From the NCBI RefSeq assembly GCF_020042345.1, contig NZ_CP083387.1:1178001-1242000 (forward strand): 64,000 nucleotides of DNA. Reading direction: 5' to 3'. The DNA comes from Arachidicoccus terrestris (GTDB lineage: Bacteria > Bacteroidota > Bacteroidia > Chitinophagales > Chitinophagaceae). A program made the translations under genes and the position numbers. This document shows positions 35,888 through 45,977 of the stretch, one piece after another (within the stretch, counting starts at the first letter, position 1; every line of letters begins with the position of its first letter). Below the pieces are notes generated by a model, which worked only from the letters and a program-made list of their open reading frames with translations, made no database searches and had not been told where the DNA came from.

Positions 35888-38077
35888 ATGATTTATAAAA
35901 TATATAACTTTATGATGAGTAAAAAAGCGCTGCCCGTATTCGCACTGGTTTTGATGGGTGGTATTCTGGGCGCTCTTTCCTGTAGAGGCAGTAATGAAAA
36001 TGATACCCTGACACGGCAGCAGCAGCTCCTGGTCGGCCTGGGTATGATTATAGAGCAACGCCATTATTCTCCTAAAACAATAGACGATAATTTCTCTAAG
36101 GAGATTTTTGATAAGTTTCTCAGCTCGCTGGATGCGGAAAAGAATATTTTCCTGAAATCCGACATTGAGAAGCTTTCCGTATACAAAACTTCCATAGATG
36201 ACGAGATTCATGGCCGTGCCGCCATGGAATTCTATCCCACTGCCATCGGCATATTTCAGCAGCGCATCGCGCAACTAAAGCCGCTTTATCATCAAATTCT
36301 GTCCAAGCCTTTTGATTTTACCAAAGAGGCCATGTACCAGCCCGTTAGCGACAGCCTGGATTATCCGGTTGACACCACAGCAGCGAAAGAAGCCTGGCGC
36401 GAACGCTTAAAATACCGTACGCTGGTCGCCTACAACGATTTGCTGTCCCAGAAAGCGAAAGCGAAGCCAACGGATTCCCTGGCTAAAAAATCTGATGCCA
36501 CCCTGGAAAAAGAAGCACGTGAGACCGTTAAATCCTATTACGACCGGTATTTTGATAAACGGTTCAATCCCAAGACTTTTAATGCCACACAACAGTTCAG
36601 CTTATTTGTCAATACCATTACCCATGAAATGGACCCCCACTCTGATTATATGCCACCACTCGATCAGCGTGAATTCAATGAAGAAATGAGTAACCGGTTT
36701 TATGGCATTGGTGCCTTACTCATGGAAAAAAACGGTCAGATCAGTATCGAATCTGTTATCGCAGGCGGTGCTGCCTGGAAGAGCAAAAAGATCAGTAACG
36801 GAGATATTATTCTTAAGGTCGCCACCGGGGATGCCCCGCTCATGGACCTGAGCGGTTATGAAGTGACAGAAGCTGTAAAATTTATCCGCGGTGCCAAAGG
36901 ATCAACGGTCCGGCTCCAGATCAAGAAGGCTTCAGATGGTACTGTTGAGACTGTCAGTCTGATCCGTGAAGAGGTCAAACTGGATCAGGCAGCAGCTAAA
37001 AGCCTTATAATCAATGAGAATAACAACAAGATCGGCTATTTAAGCTTACCGCAGTTTTATGCGGATTTCCAGGATGATAAAGGTGCCAGATCAGCAACGG
37101 ACGTTGCAAAAGAAATAAAGAAACTCAAAGCAGCCGGCATCAACGGACTGATCATTGACCTGCGCACCAATCCGGGCGGGTCACTGGCCGATGTGAATAA
37201 AATGATCGGCTACTTCGTAAAATCCGGACCGGCGGTACAGGTTAAAAACCGCAGCGATCAGAGCCAGCAATTAATGGATAATAATGATTCTGACGCGGTG
37301 CTCTACAATGGCCCCATGATCGTTATGGTCAATGAATTCAGTGCTTCTGCCTCTGAAATCTTTGCAGCGGCCATGCAGGATTATCATCGTGCCATTATTG
37401 TCGGCTCCACCTCTACCTATGGTAAGGGAACGGTGCAGACCCAGCTACCACTGGGTAAGCCCAATGCCAATGGGATGCCTGAATTCGGCGGTCTCAAATT
37501 AACGGTTGAGAAATTCTACCGTATCGACGGTGGCTCAACCCAGCTGAAAGGCGTTTCTTCGGATATTGTTCTGCCTGATCTGCTAGAATCTGTTAAAGCC
37601 AGGGAGAAAGACAATCCTACCGCTATGCCCTGGGATAAGATCAATCCGGCTACCTATGTGATCTGGCAGCCACCCTATAATGCAGATTCAGTCATTGCAA
37701 GAGCCAATCAGAGAATCCGGCAAAATCCGGTTTTCAACGCCATTAACCAGACTAATATCTGGATGGATGCCAATGAAAACCGTCCGGTCAGCCTGAACCT
37801 GAAAAAATACAGGGAAGACCAGGAGAAAATCCGAAAAATGTTCGACAAAGATGATAAAGGCGTTAAACTGAAAGATCCTTTATCCATCACTGTTATGTCG
37901 GTAGATCACAAACAATATCTGGAAAATCCCGATAAAACAAAAGCAGATTTCTATTCAAGATGGAAAACGGATGTATCTAAGGATGTATACATTAAAGAAA
38001 CCGCAAAAATCATGACTGACATGATCAGTCAACAAAAATACTTTGCGTCTTCGGATTTTGGTCAGATCAAAAAATAA
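35888..38077 (+). CDS. Prc-like carboxy-terminal processing protease (S41A)
   Basis: The 729-residue periplasmic protease is of the Prc/tail-specific type. After a hydrophobic N-terminus (ALPVFALVLMGGILGALSC; the -3 position of the possible lipobox is Ala, so lipidation is uncertain) come an N-terminal helical domain, a PDZ domain (about 260-345), the S41 core and a C-terminal DUF3340-type region. The catalytic Ser lies in FSASASEIF (about residue 487) and the general-base Lys in YGKGTVQ (about residue 513). Such enzymes trim proteins at the C-terminus and degrade misfolded periplasmic or lipoprotein substrates. ATGs at residues 9 and 10 are alternative starts. A terminator follows. Confidence 0.95.
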   Translation: MIYKIYNFMMSKKALPVFALVLMGGILGALSCRGSNENDTLTRQQQLLVGLGMIIEQRHYSPKTIDDNFSKEIFDKFLSSLDAEKNIFLKSDIEKLSVYKTSIDDEIHGRAAMEFYPTAIGIFQQRIAQLKPLYHQILSKPFDFTKEAMYQPVSDSLDYPVDTTAAKEAWRERLKYRTLVAYNDLLSQKAKAKPTDSLAKKSDATLEKEARETVKSYYDRYFDKRFNPKTFNATQQFSLFVNTITHEMDPHSDYMPPLDQREFNEEMSNRFYGIGALLMEKNGQISIESVIAGGAAWKSKKISNGDIILKVATGDAPLMDLSGYEVTEAVKFIRGAKGSTVRLQIKKASDGTVETVSLIREEVKLDQAAAKSLIINENNNKIGYLSLPQFYADFQDDKGARSATDVAKEIKKLKAAGINGLIIDLRTNPGGSLADVNKMIGYFVKSGPAVQVKNRSDQSQQLMDNNDSDAVLYNGPMIVMVNEFSASASEIFAAAMQDYHRAIIVGSTSTYGKGTVQTQLPLGKPNANGMPEFGGLKLTVEKFYRIDGGSTQLKGVSSDIVLPDLLESVKAREKDNPTAMPWDKINPATYVIWQPPYNADSVIARANQRIRQNPVFNAINQTNIWMDANENRPVSLNLKKYREDQEKIRKMFDKDDKGVKLKDPLSITVMSVDHKQYLENPDKTKADFYSRWKTDVSKDVYIKETAKIMTDMISQQKYFASSDFGQIKK

Positions 38078-38090
38078 CAGAGGCATTTTC

Positions 38091-38128
38091 AAAAAAGGGC
38101 AGCCGGATTACCGACTGCCCTTTTTTAT
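38091..38128 (+). terminator. Intrinsic terminator after the S41 protease gene
   Basis: The sequence AAAAAAGGGCAG, a 12-nt loop and CTGCCCTTTTTT form a 12-bp stem with a T-tract, just after the stop codon at 38077. The A-run on the left makes it symmetrical. Confidence 0.9.
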
Positions 38129-38177
38129 TGCCATTTTGTTATAAGCCCTCCTGTACAGTCTTTGAGGAGCGCAAATA

Positions 38178-38209
38178 TTTGCACAATTGGATTTTTCAGG
38201 TTAGGTTTG
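38178..38209 (+). promoter_or_regulatory. Promoter (-33 TTTG, -7 TAGGTTTG) of the YfhO-like gene
   Basis: TTTG at 38178-38181 and TAGGTTTG at 38202-38209 are 20 nt apart, an exact match to the Bacteroidota consensus. The ATG is 24 nt downstream. This is the best-matching promoter in the window. Confidence 0.7.
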
Positions 38210-38233
38210 CTAACAATACAAAACCGCATTTAG

Positions 38234-40753
38234 ATGAAGTCTATTAATTGGAAACAGGTTTTTCCTCATTTGATCGCCATTCTGGTCTTTTTAATCATTG
38301 CTGTTATTTATTGCCATCCCGCCCTCAGTGGTGAAGTACTCCAGCAAAGTGATATTCTTCATTGGAAAGGCATGGCGCAGGACGCCTTCAATTATAAAGA
38401 TCTGCACGGTCACTTTCCCTTATGGAATACCCATGACTTCAGTGGGATGCCTAATTATCAGATTGCGATGAATGACGCTGGGATTCTGCCCAATTTTACA
38501 GCGATCCTGACCCTTTGGCTACCTAAACCAATTTCCTTTTTCTTTCTGGCTTGTATCTGTTTTTATATCCTGACCCAGACAGTGCGGTTAAAACCGATCA
38601 TCGGCGTACTGGCCAGCCTGGCTTTCGCTTATGCCACTTATAATCCGGTCATTATCTCTGTCGGGCATGAATCAAAAATGTTCGCCATGGCTTATATGCC
38701 GGCTTTACTCGCAGGCCTGATCCTACTTTATGAAGGCCGGTATGCGGTTGGCATGATCGTTTCCGCTCTATTTGCCACACTGGAAATTGGTGCGAACCAT
38801 CCGCAGGTCACCTATTATCTGCTGATCTGTATCCTGATTATGACCATTACCTATCTGGTCCGCTGGATCAAGTCTGCAAGATGGAAACACACCATTATAG
38901 CCTTGTCTCTTGCGTTGCTGGCAGGTCTGATCGCCTTGGGAAATACGGCGATGGCGATCTTTCCGACCTATCAGTATTCCAAGTATACCATACGCGGCGG
39001 CGGTGCCATTGACCTGAGCTCCGGTACGCCAAAGCAGACCGAGAAAAAAACCGGCCTCGATGAGAGCTATGCCTTCCAGTATTCACTGGGTAAAGCGGAA
39101 ACATTCGAACTGGCCATGCCCAATGCCTTTGGCGGATATTCCGGTAATATGTTTGATGAAAATTCCGATATATATAACCAGGCCATGCAACTTGGCGGCC
39201 AGCTGAATGGCAAATTACCTCCGCAGCAAATCAATCAGGTTTTATCCGGTGTTCTGTCAAAATACTGGGGCGGCATTCTGCCCGGCACCTCAGGCCCAAT
39301 TTATGCCGGCACATTGATTGTGCTGCTGGCGATCCTCGGCTGGGTGGTATGTCCCTCCAGACATAAATGGTGGCTGCTCATCGCCACAGTAATAACAACC
39401 TTTATGGCTTGGGGCATCTATTTTGAAAGCTTTAATCAGTTCCTTTTTGATTATTTTCCGCTATATAATAAATTTCGCGCGCCTTCCATGGCAATGATCA
39501 TCCCGCAACTGCTGTTGCCGCTGATGGCAGGGATCGCCTTACAAAAACTCTTTTTCAATAAGGAGGAATCCATCTTTATACAAAAAAATAATAAGAAGAT
39601 CTTATATGCTTTGGGCGGTTTTGTGGCTCTACTGCTGCTCATCTATATTGGTAATGATTATACACTGAATAATCCGCCGCTCAAGGAGTTCTTAAACCAG
39701 CCCCAGGTAGGCGGCGCGGCCATCTTACATGCGCTGGAAAGTGCCCGTAAATCCATGTTCCTGTCCGGGATCGGACGTGTTATACTGTTCAGCGTAATCC
39801 TGCTGGCAGCTATTTATGCCTATACGAAGAAGATCATGCAACCAGGAGTCATTATCGGGTTGTTGCTGATCATAACAATGGTGGACTTAATAAAAGTAGA
39901 CAGCCTATACCTGAATAAGGACCACTACATGGAGCCTTCAACCCTGGAAGCTTCATCCTTTACAGCCTCTTCAGCAGACCAGGCGATTTTACAGGATAAA
40001 GATCCCCATTACCGGGTGCTGAACCTTGCAACAGGCGATCCCTTTACCGATGCGACTACTTCTTATTATCACCGGTCCCTCGGAGGGTATCATGCGGCCA
40101 AACTGCTGATCTATCAAAATATGGTGGCAGCACATATGAACGGCAAGCTCAGTCAGTCTATCTTAAATATGCTGGATACCCGCTATGTAATCGTTCCGGG
40201 GCAGGCACAGGGTCAATTAGCTGTTCAGAAAAACCCGGGCGCACTCGGCCCAGTCTGGTTCGTTAAGCATGTACAGGCGGTTCCTTCCCAGGTAGATGCA
40301 TTAAAAGCAATTGGTGACTTTAATCCAACTGATACAGCATTTGTATTGCAGTCTGATTTCAAAAATGTAGGTCCGGCACCTGTTTATGATAGCACTGCCA
40401 GTATCCAACTGGTCCATTATAGCAATGATTCCATCAGTTACCAAAGCGCCTCTCCAACCGCCCAGTTTGCCGTATTAAGTGAGATTTATTATCCTGCAGG
40501 CTGGAACGCCTATATCGATGGCAAAAAAGCAGATTATGTACAAACGGATTATATCCTGAGAGGCATCGGCATCCCTGCAGGCAACCATAATATTACCTTT
40601 AAGTTTGAACCCACAGTCATACAGCAGTCTAAAACCGCAGGTCTGGTTGCAGGTGTTTTATTCTGGATTTCTGTTTTGGTATCTGTATTCTTTTGGTGGC
40701 GTAAAAATAAAGACGAAGGCAACAAAGCAAAGGAACCTGCTGCCAAAAGTTAG
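38234..40753 (+). CDS. YfhO family membrane protein (GT-C-like)
   Basis: The 839-residue polytopic protein has about a dozen membrane helices in the first 550 residues, several in the second half, and a large soluble periplasmic domain (about 580-800) ending in one membrane helix (TAGLVAGVLFWISVLVSVFFWW). The N-terminal layout (short helix, then an extracytoplasmic loop with an acidic residue; DILHWKGMAQDAFNYKDL) is that of YfhO and related GT-C-fold glycosyltransferases that use lipid-linked sugars. The Bacillus YfhO is implicated in teichoic acid glycosylation. The role here is unproved, but polysaccharide genes follow at once. Confidence 0.87.
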   Translation: MKSINWKQVFPHLIAILVFLIIAVIYCHPALSGEVLQQSDILHWKGMAQDAFNYKDLHGHFPLWNTHDFSGMPNYQIAMNDAGILPNFTAILTLWLPKPISFFFLACICFYILTQTVRLKPIIGVLASLAFAYATYNPVIISVGHESKMFAMAYMPALLAGLILLYEGRYAVGMIVSALFATLEIGANHPQVTYYLLICILIMTITYLVRWIKSARWKHTIIALSLALLAGLIALGNTAMAIFPTYQYSKYTIRGGGAIDLSSGTPKQTEKKTGLDESYAFQYSLGKAETFELAMPNAFGGYSGNMFDENSDIYNQAMQLGGQLNGKLPPQQINQVLSGVLSKYWGGILPGTSGPIYAGTLIVLLAILGWVVCPSRHKWWLLIATVITTFMAWGIYFESFNQFLFDYFPLYNKFRAPSMAMIIPQLLLPLMAGIALQKLFFNKEESIFIQKNNKKILYALGGFVALLLLIYIGNDYTLNNPPLKEFLNQPQVGGAAILHALESARKSMFLSGIGRVILFSVILLAAIYAYTKKIMQPGVIIGLLLIITMVDLIKVDSLYLNKDHYMEPSTLEASSFTASSADQAILQDKDPHYRVLNLATGDPFTDATTSYYHRSLGGYHAAKLLIYQNMVAAHMNGKLSQSILNMLDTRYVIVPGQAQGQLAVQKNPGALGPVWFVKHVQAVPSQVDALKAIGDFNPTDTAFVLQSDFKNVGPAPVYDSTASIQLVHYSNDSISYQSASPTAQFAVLSEIYYPAGWNAYIDGKKADYVQTDYILRGIGIPAGNHNITFKFEPTVIQQSKTAGLVAGVLFWISVLVSVFFWWRKNKDEGNKAKEPAAKS

Positions 40754-40765
40754 ATAAACTGTGCC

Positions 40766-41926
40766 TTGAAAAAACAGGAAAACATAGTTAAGACGGGATT
40801 TGAAAAAAAGATCCTTGCGATCGCCCCTTATACGTTTTTACCAGCGTCCTCAGGGGGGCAAAAGGCCATCTATTACCTATACCAGCATTTAGGGAAGCAG
40901 GTTGATTTGACCTGTGTTTCTACAGACGATAACTTACCAGACAAAATCCCTGGTAAGTTACATTTTAAGCTACTGCCCCTATTGGGTAACGGCGTAAAAA
41001 GGTATATCAATCCGGCCAATTACCGGAAACTAAAGAAGCTGGTTAACCGCCAGGGTATTGAAGCGATCATCATTGAACACCCGTATACAGGCTGGCTCGG
41101 ATGGCTTCTCAAAGCAACAACCGGTGTTCCGCTTATTGTTCGGTCCCATAACATAGAATCACTGCGCTTTAAAGAACTGGGAAAATGGTGGTGGCGGCTC
41201 CTTGCCGACTATGAAAGGTGGGTCCACAGGAAAGCCAATCATTCTTTTTTTATAACCAGAGAGGATGCTGAATATGCGATAACCGCATACGGCATCCGAC
41301 GCGAGAAGACAAGCGTGATTACCTACGGTCTGCAGGGAGGGGAAAACCCAACCCCTGAGCAGAAGCGTTTGCTGGTTGAGCAATATAAGCAAGCGCATGA
41401 AATACCTGCGGATAAAACAATACTGCTCTTCAATGGTATTTTCGGCTACCGTCCCAATGATGAGGCCCTTGAACTGTTATTGGAAAAAATTTACCCGGCC
41501 TTGCTTCATCAGGCACCTGACTTTCACTTGATTATCTGTGGGGCAAATATACCGGCAAAATATCTGGCAAAAAAAACGGACAACTTAACGGTACTCGGTT
41601 TTGTGCCCGATATTGAAGAAATCTTTCTGGCAGCCGAAGTCTTCCTCAACCCAATCTGGCTGGGAGGCGGCATCAAGACCAAGCTCGTGGAAGCGTTGGC
41701 TGGTGGCGCTTCAGCCGTTTCTTTTAAAAGCGGGGCCATTGGCGTCGACCATCGCTTGCTGGACGGAAAATTAAAGATTGTCCCAAATAAAGATATAGGT
41801 GCTTTCATCAGCGCCATTATAGAAGCCGGCGCCGCAACCTATACGCCTACCTCGAAAGCTTTTTTGGATTATTTTGACTGGGATCAGATTGCCCGCAAAG
41901 CGAATCTGGCCTTACGCGGATTATAA
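40766..41926 (+). CDS. Glycosyltransferase, GT-B fold (family 4-like)
   Basis: The 386-residue protein has an N-terminal Rossmann half (ILAIAPYTFLPASSGGQKAI, about 16-36) and a GT4-type second half with LLFNGIFGYRPNDEALELL, LTVLGFVPDIEEIF and the nucleotide-binding GGGIKTKLVEALAGG segment. The only plausible start is TTG at 40766, because an in-frame stop lies at 40751-40753 and no ATG is near. It begins 12 nt after the YfhO-like gene, so they are likely cotranscribed. Donor and acceptor are unknown. The stop overlaps the convergent GT2 gene by 6 nt. Confidence 0.85.
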   Translation: MKKQENIVKTGFEKKILAIAPYTFLPASSGGQKAIYYLYQHLGKQVDLTCVSTDDNLPDKIPGKLHFKLLPLLGNGVKRYINPANYRKLKKLVNRQGIEAIIIEHPYTGWLGWLLKATTGVPLIVRSHNIESLRFKELGKWWWRLLADYERWVHRKANHSFFITREDAEYAITAYGIRREKTSVITYGLQGGENPTPEQKRLLVEQYKQAHEIPADKTILLFNGIFGYRPNDEALELLLEKIYPALLHQAPDFHLIICGANIPAKYLAKKTDNLTVLGFVPDIEEIFLAAEVFLNPIWLGGGIKTKLVEALAGGASAVSFKSGAIGVDHRLLDGKLKIVPNKDIGAFISAIIEAGAATYTPTSKAFLDYFDWDQIARKANLALRGL

Positions 41927-42922
41927 CAATTTATAAAAATAGGGTTTATTGCGGATGATCCTCGGAGCATAGGCCCATAGCGCCCCAACGTTTTTAATAA
42001 AGCCACCTACATGTCTAAACCCTCTAAATGGTGATTTCGTTTTCAATATATTCGTCAAAAAAAGCCCTGCTGCAAATACCGGGATAGTCAGTGTATACAT
42101 ACATGTATCGACTAAAAACCAGCCTACACCAAATTGCTTGCGGATCCTCAGAAAATTGGAAATGATCAGCTGCCGGCCTTTTTTATCATACAGGTTGTAA
42201 TAGCCCTTCCCTTCAGAAGCGAAAGCTTCGTTAGCCGTTTCTCCTTGAAGGTGCAAAATATGGTAGCCCCCATAAATCAGCATTTTGCCTTGTTTTTTTA
42301 AGCGACTGCACCACTCCGCCTCCTCGGCATACAAAAAGAAATCCTCATCCAGCAAACCAGATCGCGTCAATACGGCGGATCTGACCATTAAAAATGCGCC
42401 ATTAATCCAATCTACCTCCTGAATACCTGTAGCTTCTCCGATATTAGGCTTCGCGACTTTCAGATGATTGCCTATCCATTTTAAAAAGGTCCCTATATAC
42501 GGCAGGGGCAGAAGATAGTTCAGCCCGCCTTTCATGGCAAAATTTCCGGCTATCTGCGGTGTACGGTCTTCATTTAATAGCTGGAGTCCACAGGCAGCCG
42601 CATCTGACTCTATAAATAAAGGATATACATGATCAAGCGACTGCTCCAGGATAATCGTATCCGGGTTCAACAGTAATACTGCATCACCTTTCGCGGCCCG
42701 GATACCTTTATTATTGGCCCGCGCAAACCCAGCATTATAGCCCATATCCAGCCACTGCACCTCAGGGCAGGCCTGTATGACCCTTTGCCGGCCGTCTGCA
42801 TCCCCACTGTTATCTACAATAATAATTTCATAAGCGATCCGGGTCGTCTGCTCCCTGATGGAGGCCAGACAATTCAGGATCAAATCTGTACTGTTGAAAT
42901 TGATGATAATAATAGATAACAT
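41921..42922 (-). CDS. Glycosyltransferase family 2 (rhamnosyltransferase-like)
   Basis: The 333-residue protein is of the GT2/WbbL style, with a GT-A core (LSIIIINFNSTDLILNCLAS, EIIIVDNSGDADG, GYNAGFARANNKGI, VLLLNPDTIIL) and the NGAFLMVRSAV and FFLYAEEAEWCSRLKKQG segments. C-terminal hydrophobic stretches (about 270-300) suggest membrane association. It adds one sugar to a surface glycan, sugar unknown. Its stop codon overlaps that of the convergent GT4 gene. It is 42 nt downstream of the next GT2 gene on the same strand. Confidence 0.9.
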   Translation of the reverse strand: MLSIIIINFNSTDLILNCLASIREQTTRIAYEIIIVDNSGDADGRQRVIQACPEVQWLDMGYNAGFARANNKGIRAAKGDAVLLLNPDTIILEQSLDHVYPLFIESDAAACGLQLLNEDRTPQIAGNFAMKGGLNYLLPLPYIGTFLKWIGNHLKVAKPNIGEATGIQEVDWINGAFLMVRSAVLTRSGLLDEDFFLYAEEAEWCSRLKKQGKMLIYGGYHILHLQGETANEAFASEGKGYYNLYDKKGRQLIISNFLRIRKQFGVGWFLVDTCMYTLTIPVFAAGLFLTNILKTKSPFRGFRHVGGFIKNVGALWAYAPRIIRNKPYFYKLL

Positions 42923-42964
42923 AAATACCGGGATGTATAAAAATATTGGCTTTAAATTTACAGA

Positions 42965-43915
42965 CTATTGAATACGGCTTTTGCTTGCCATAAATGACAA
43001 CAGCATACAAAGTTTCGAAGTTACACCTGTTTTTAAAAAGAATTGCGGTGTCCGTTGCATAAAATGCAACATCCGGATGATAACGGGCGGCCAGGTTTCA
43101 GGGACAAACTGCTGTAATTTCTCGTAAGAGTCAATATGCATGTTGCGGAACATGCGCCACCAGCTGTCATATATGATCCAGTTTTTCAAGGAAACGGTAC
43201 CATATTTTTGCAGCAGGATAAAAGCTTCAGGAAGTTCCACTTCAGGGATATTCTTGGTTTGATTGGTCACCTGATTTTCATTTATACCTACACCCACAAG
43301 AATATCTTCCAATAACTCAGCTGCCGGTCGCTTTGATAAAACCGTCTTATAATAATCTATATCCACCCGCCAACGCAATCTCTTATCATAACTAATGCCT
43401 GCCGCTTTTCTGACCATACAGACACTTGGAGGCCCGATCTTATTATCTGCTAACAAAAGCAGCGGTTCTCTGATAATGGCTTGCAGCCTGTATTTAGGGA
43501 ATACCATGGAGCCTTTCCTTATAATTTTACCTGCGGGATCCATGAAATTATTTTCATAGTTGCTAAATATAAAGTCCGCAGCTGTATGGGTACGGCTGGC
43601 AAATTTGTTCAGGGCATCTGCCGTCAGGAACCAATCGTCATCATGCATGATCTTAATCCACTGCCCCGTTGCCATCGCGATGACGGCATTCCAATTCTCT
43701 GGCATTCCTCTCGGCGGCTGATTATGCTGATATTTTAATGCCGGAAACTTGCCTTCATACCCCATGACGAGGGCTTCTACATTTCCATCCGGGCTATCAT
43801 CACAAACCGCCACCTCATACGCTTTAAAATCCTGAATGGCTATGCTATCCAGGAGCCTTTTTAGAAAAAGTACATTTTTATAAGCCGGTATACATATAGA
43901 AATTAAGGGTGACAT
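42965..43915 (-). CDS. Glycosyltransferase family 2
   Basis: From the ATG at 43915 the 316-residue protein begins with the family start MSPLISICIPAYKN. The frame is open to 43942. It contains EVAVCDDSPDG, the donor-metal motif IMHDDDWFL (about residue 88) and RWRVDIDYYKTVL. It is a GT-A inverting transferase of unknown sugar. The two minus-strand GT2 genes are adjacent and probably one unit facing the GT4 gene. Confidence 0.9.
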   Translation of the reverse strand: MSPLISICIPAYKNVLFLKRLLDSIAIQDFKAYEVAVCDDSPDGNVEALVMGYEGKFPALKYQHNQPPRGMPENWNAVIAMATGQWIKIMHDDDWFLTADALNKFASRTHTAADFIFSNYENNFMDPAGKIIRKGSMVFPKYRLQAIIREPLLLLADNKIGPPSVCMVRKAAGISYDKRLRWRVDIDYYKTVLSKRPAAELLEDILVGVGINENQVTNQTKNIPEVELPEAFILLQKYGTVSLKNWIIYDSWWRMFRNMHIDSYEKLQQFVPETWPPVIIRMLHFMQRTPQFFLKTGVTSKLCMLLSFMASKSRIQ

Positions 43916-44126
43916 CTTTATAAAGGGACTAATGATTCGCAACGTTAGAAAACTTAGGGAAGCAGCCGCTAAAAATCGGTCAGTTTAACTTTTCACTAAC
44001 AAAAAGCCACGCTTTAACGGTTGCGTTCCACCGTCATTCTTCAAGCCTATATTTATGAACATCTTAGCTGGTGGCAGCGCCGTTCATAGGGGTCGATAAT
44101 GATTTCCGGTTTTAGTGTTTAATCAT

Positions 44127-44134
44127 TACATTTG
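44127..44134 (+). promoter_or_regulatory. -7 element (TACATTTG) of methyltransferase gene
   Basis: TACATTTG directly abuts an ATG at 44135, so transcription would start after that ATG. This favours the ATG at 44162 (27-nt gap) as the start of the methyltransferase. Confidence 0.45.
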
Positions 44135-44161
44135 ATGCTAAATCACATTAAAATAGTTTTG

Positions 44162-44995
44162 ATGAAATTCACCGCGCATAATGTCCTTTTAAAGAATGGC
44201 CAGACAACGATGGGAACAGATCAGGTGCTTCTTTCTGAAAGTGCTGTTTGGAAATCCATTGAAAATACTTTACAATTATTGAACTTGTTACCGGATTCCC
44301 GTGAAGAGCGAAGCAAGATTCGTGTGGCAGACCTCGGCTGTCTTGAGGGCGGTTACGCCCTTGAATTTGCCAGACTGGGATTTGACACATTAGGTATCGA
44401 GGCCAGAGAAGAAAACCTGGTCAATTGCAATTACCTGAAAGAAGATGCCGGATTATCCAATTTAAACTTTGTAAAGGATGATGTCCGCAATCTCCATAAT
44501 TATGGAGCGTTCGATATCGTACTGTGTTATGGTTTGCTCTATCATTTAAACGACCCGGTTGCATTTATGAACTTGCTGGGAAAAACAACTAAGAAATTAC
44601 TGCTGCTTAATACCCATTTTGCGCCGGTAAGAGATGTTCGTTACGAACTTGGCCCCATCAACAATTTCATTATTGGTCCTATTCAGAAAAGAATTAAATT
44701 ACTGAACTTTACACGTAACTATCGTTTATCGAAATTAACGACCAATGAAGGTTACAAAGGGCGGTGGTATAGAGAATGGGAACAAGGCGCCAATCAGAAA
44801 AAGATTGAACGGCTACTGTGGGCCTCCTATAATAATGACAGATCTTTCTGGCTCAGGAAAAAAGATCTGACGACAGTGATGCATAAGGCAGGCTTTAACA
44901 GCGTATTTGAACAGTTTAATTTCACCGGCGATATCATGCCGGACAATTATACCGATTATTACAACCGGACCATGTTCCTGGGCATTAAACATTAA
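44162..44995 (+). CDS. Class I SAM-dependent methyltransferase
   Basis: The 277-residue protein has motif I VADLGCLEGGYALEFARLGF (about residue 56), then GIEARE and DDVRNLHNYG, with YGLLYHLNDPVAF as the post-motif helix. It resembles small-molecule or sugar/lipid methyltransferases. The C-terminus (LTTVMHKAGFNSVFEQF) is typical of that group. The substrate is unknown. It lies divergent from the GT2 pair and 137 nt before another GT2 gene, so it may modify the glycan made here. The start at 44162 was chosen because a -7 element abuts the earlier ATG. Confidence 0.85.
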   Translation: MKFTAHNVLLKNGQTTMGTDQVLLSESAVWKSIENTLQLLNLLPDSREERSKIRVADLGCLEGGYALEFARLGFDTLGIEAREENLVNCNYLKEDAGLSNLNFVKDDVRNLHNYGAFDIVLCYGLLYHLNDPVAFMNLLGKTTKKLLLLNTHFAPVRDVRYELGPINNFIIGPIQKRIKLLNFTRNYRLSKLTTNEGYKGRWYREWEQGANQKKIERLLWASYNNDRSFWLRKKDLTTVMHKAGFNSVFEQFNFTGDIMPDNYTDYYNRTMFLGIKH

Positions 44996-45131
44996 TGTAG
45001 AATGACTGACAGAAAAGGGAGCCTATTAAGTCAGATTATAAAGAAGCTATAACAACAGACCGGCAGAAATTTCTTTAGATCGACGGTAAGGGCTTAAATT
45101 TTGATTCACTTAATTTAAACTTTACATAACC

Positions 45132-45977
45132 GTGGGATCCGTCGCAGCAATAGTAATAACTTATCATCCCGGCCAGCAGATGAATAGAAATCTGCACTCC
45201 TATCTTGATCAGGTAAGTCATCTTTATATTGCAGACAACAGCCAGCCGAAGCTCATCTTTTCCAGAGACATACTGGACCATCCTAAGATCACGATTATCA
45301 ATAATAGCGGTAACGAAGGTATTGCGATCAGGATCAACCAGGTAGCAGAAATGGCCATAAAAGAAGGATATGACTGGCTGCTCACTATGGACCAGGATTC
45401 GTATTTTGATGCAGAAAATATTCAGTCTTATTTTGATTACATGAACGACTACCCGGGTGCCGGCCAGGTCGCCATGTTTGGCGTAGAAACTGTAGAAAAA
45501 CCGGAAATCATCGCGGATCTCAATGAACCGGTAGACCGGCTCATTACCTCCGGCAGCTTGCTAAACCTGTCTTTATATAAAGAGATCGGCCCGTTCGATG
45601 AGCAGCTTTTTATTGATGAGGTGGATCATGAATATTGTTACCGTGCCGGCCTGAAAGGATACCGGATCATTCAGTTTACGCACATATTCCTGGAACATCA
45701 ACTAGGAGAATCGGTAGAGGTCAAAACACTCAGAGGTGGTCAGAAAACAACCAGTTTTCATTCACCGCTCCGACTCTATTATATGGTGCGCAACTATCTG
45801 TATGTCCGTAGAAAATATAAGGATGTCTATCAGAAGGACTTAAAAATACGGGGCCGGTCTTTGTTACACCGGATCAAAAACAATGTTCTGTATGGACCCG
45901 ACAAATGGAAAACCCTGACAATGGTCTTTAGGGCGCTTAGCGACTATAAAAAAGGGAAAATGGGTAAAAAGAGCTGA
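45132..45977 (+). CDS. Glycosyltransferase family 2 (rhamnosyltransferase-type)
   Basis: The 281-residue protein starts at a GTG, required to include the first beta strand GSVAAIVITYHPG. Motifs include LYIADNSQPKL, NNSGNEGIAIRINQVAE, LLTMDQDSYFD (the D-x-D region near residue 91) and FIDEVDHEYCYRAGLKGYRI. It is of the subgroup often named rhamnosyltransferase, though the sugar is not shown. It lies in the run of glycan genes downstream of the methyltransferase. Confidence 0.88.
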   Translation: MGSVAAIVITYHPGQQMNRNLHSYLDQVSHLYIADNSQPKLIFSRDILDHPKITIINNSGNEGIAIRINQVAEMAIKEGYDWLLTMDQDSYFDAENIQSYFDYMNDYPGAGQVAMFGVETVEKPEIIADLNEPVDRLITSGSLLNLSLYKEIGPFDEQLFIDEVDHEYCYRAGLKGYRIIQFTHIFLEHQLGESVEVKTLRGGQKTTSFHSPLRLYYMVRNYLYVRRKYKDVYQKDLKIRGRSLLHRIKNNVLYGPDKWKTLTMVFRALSDYKKGKMGKKS

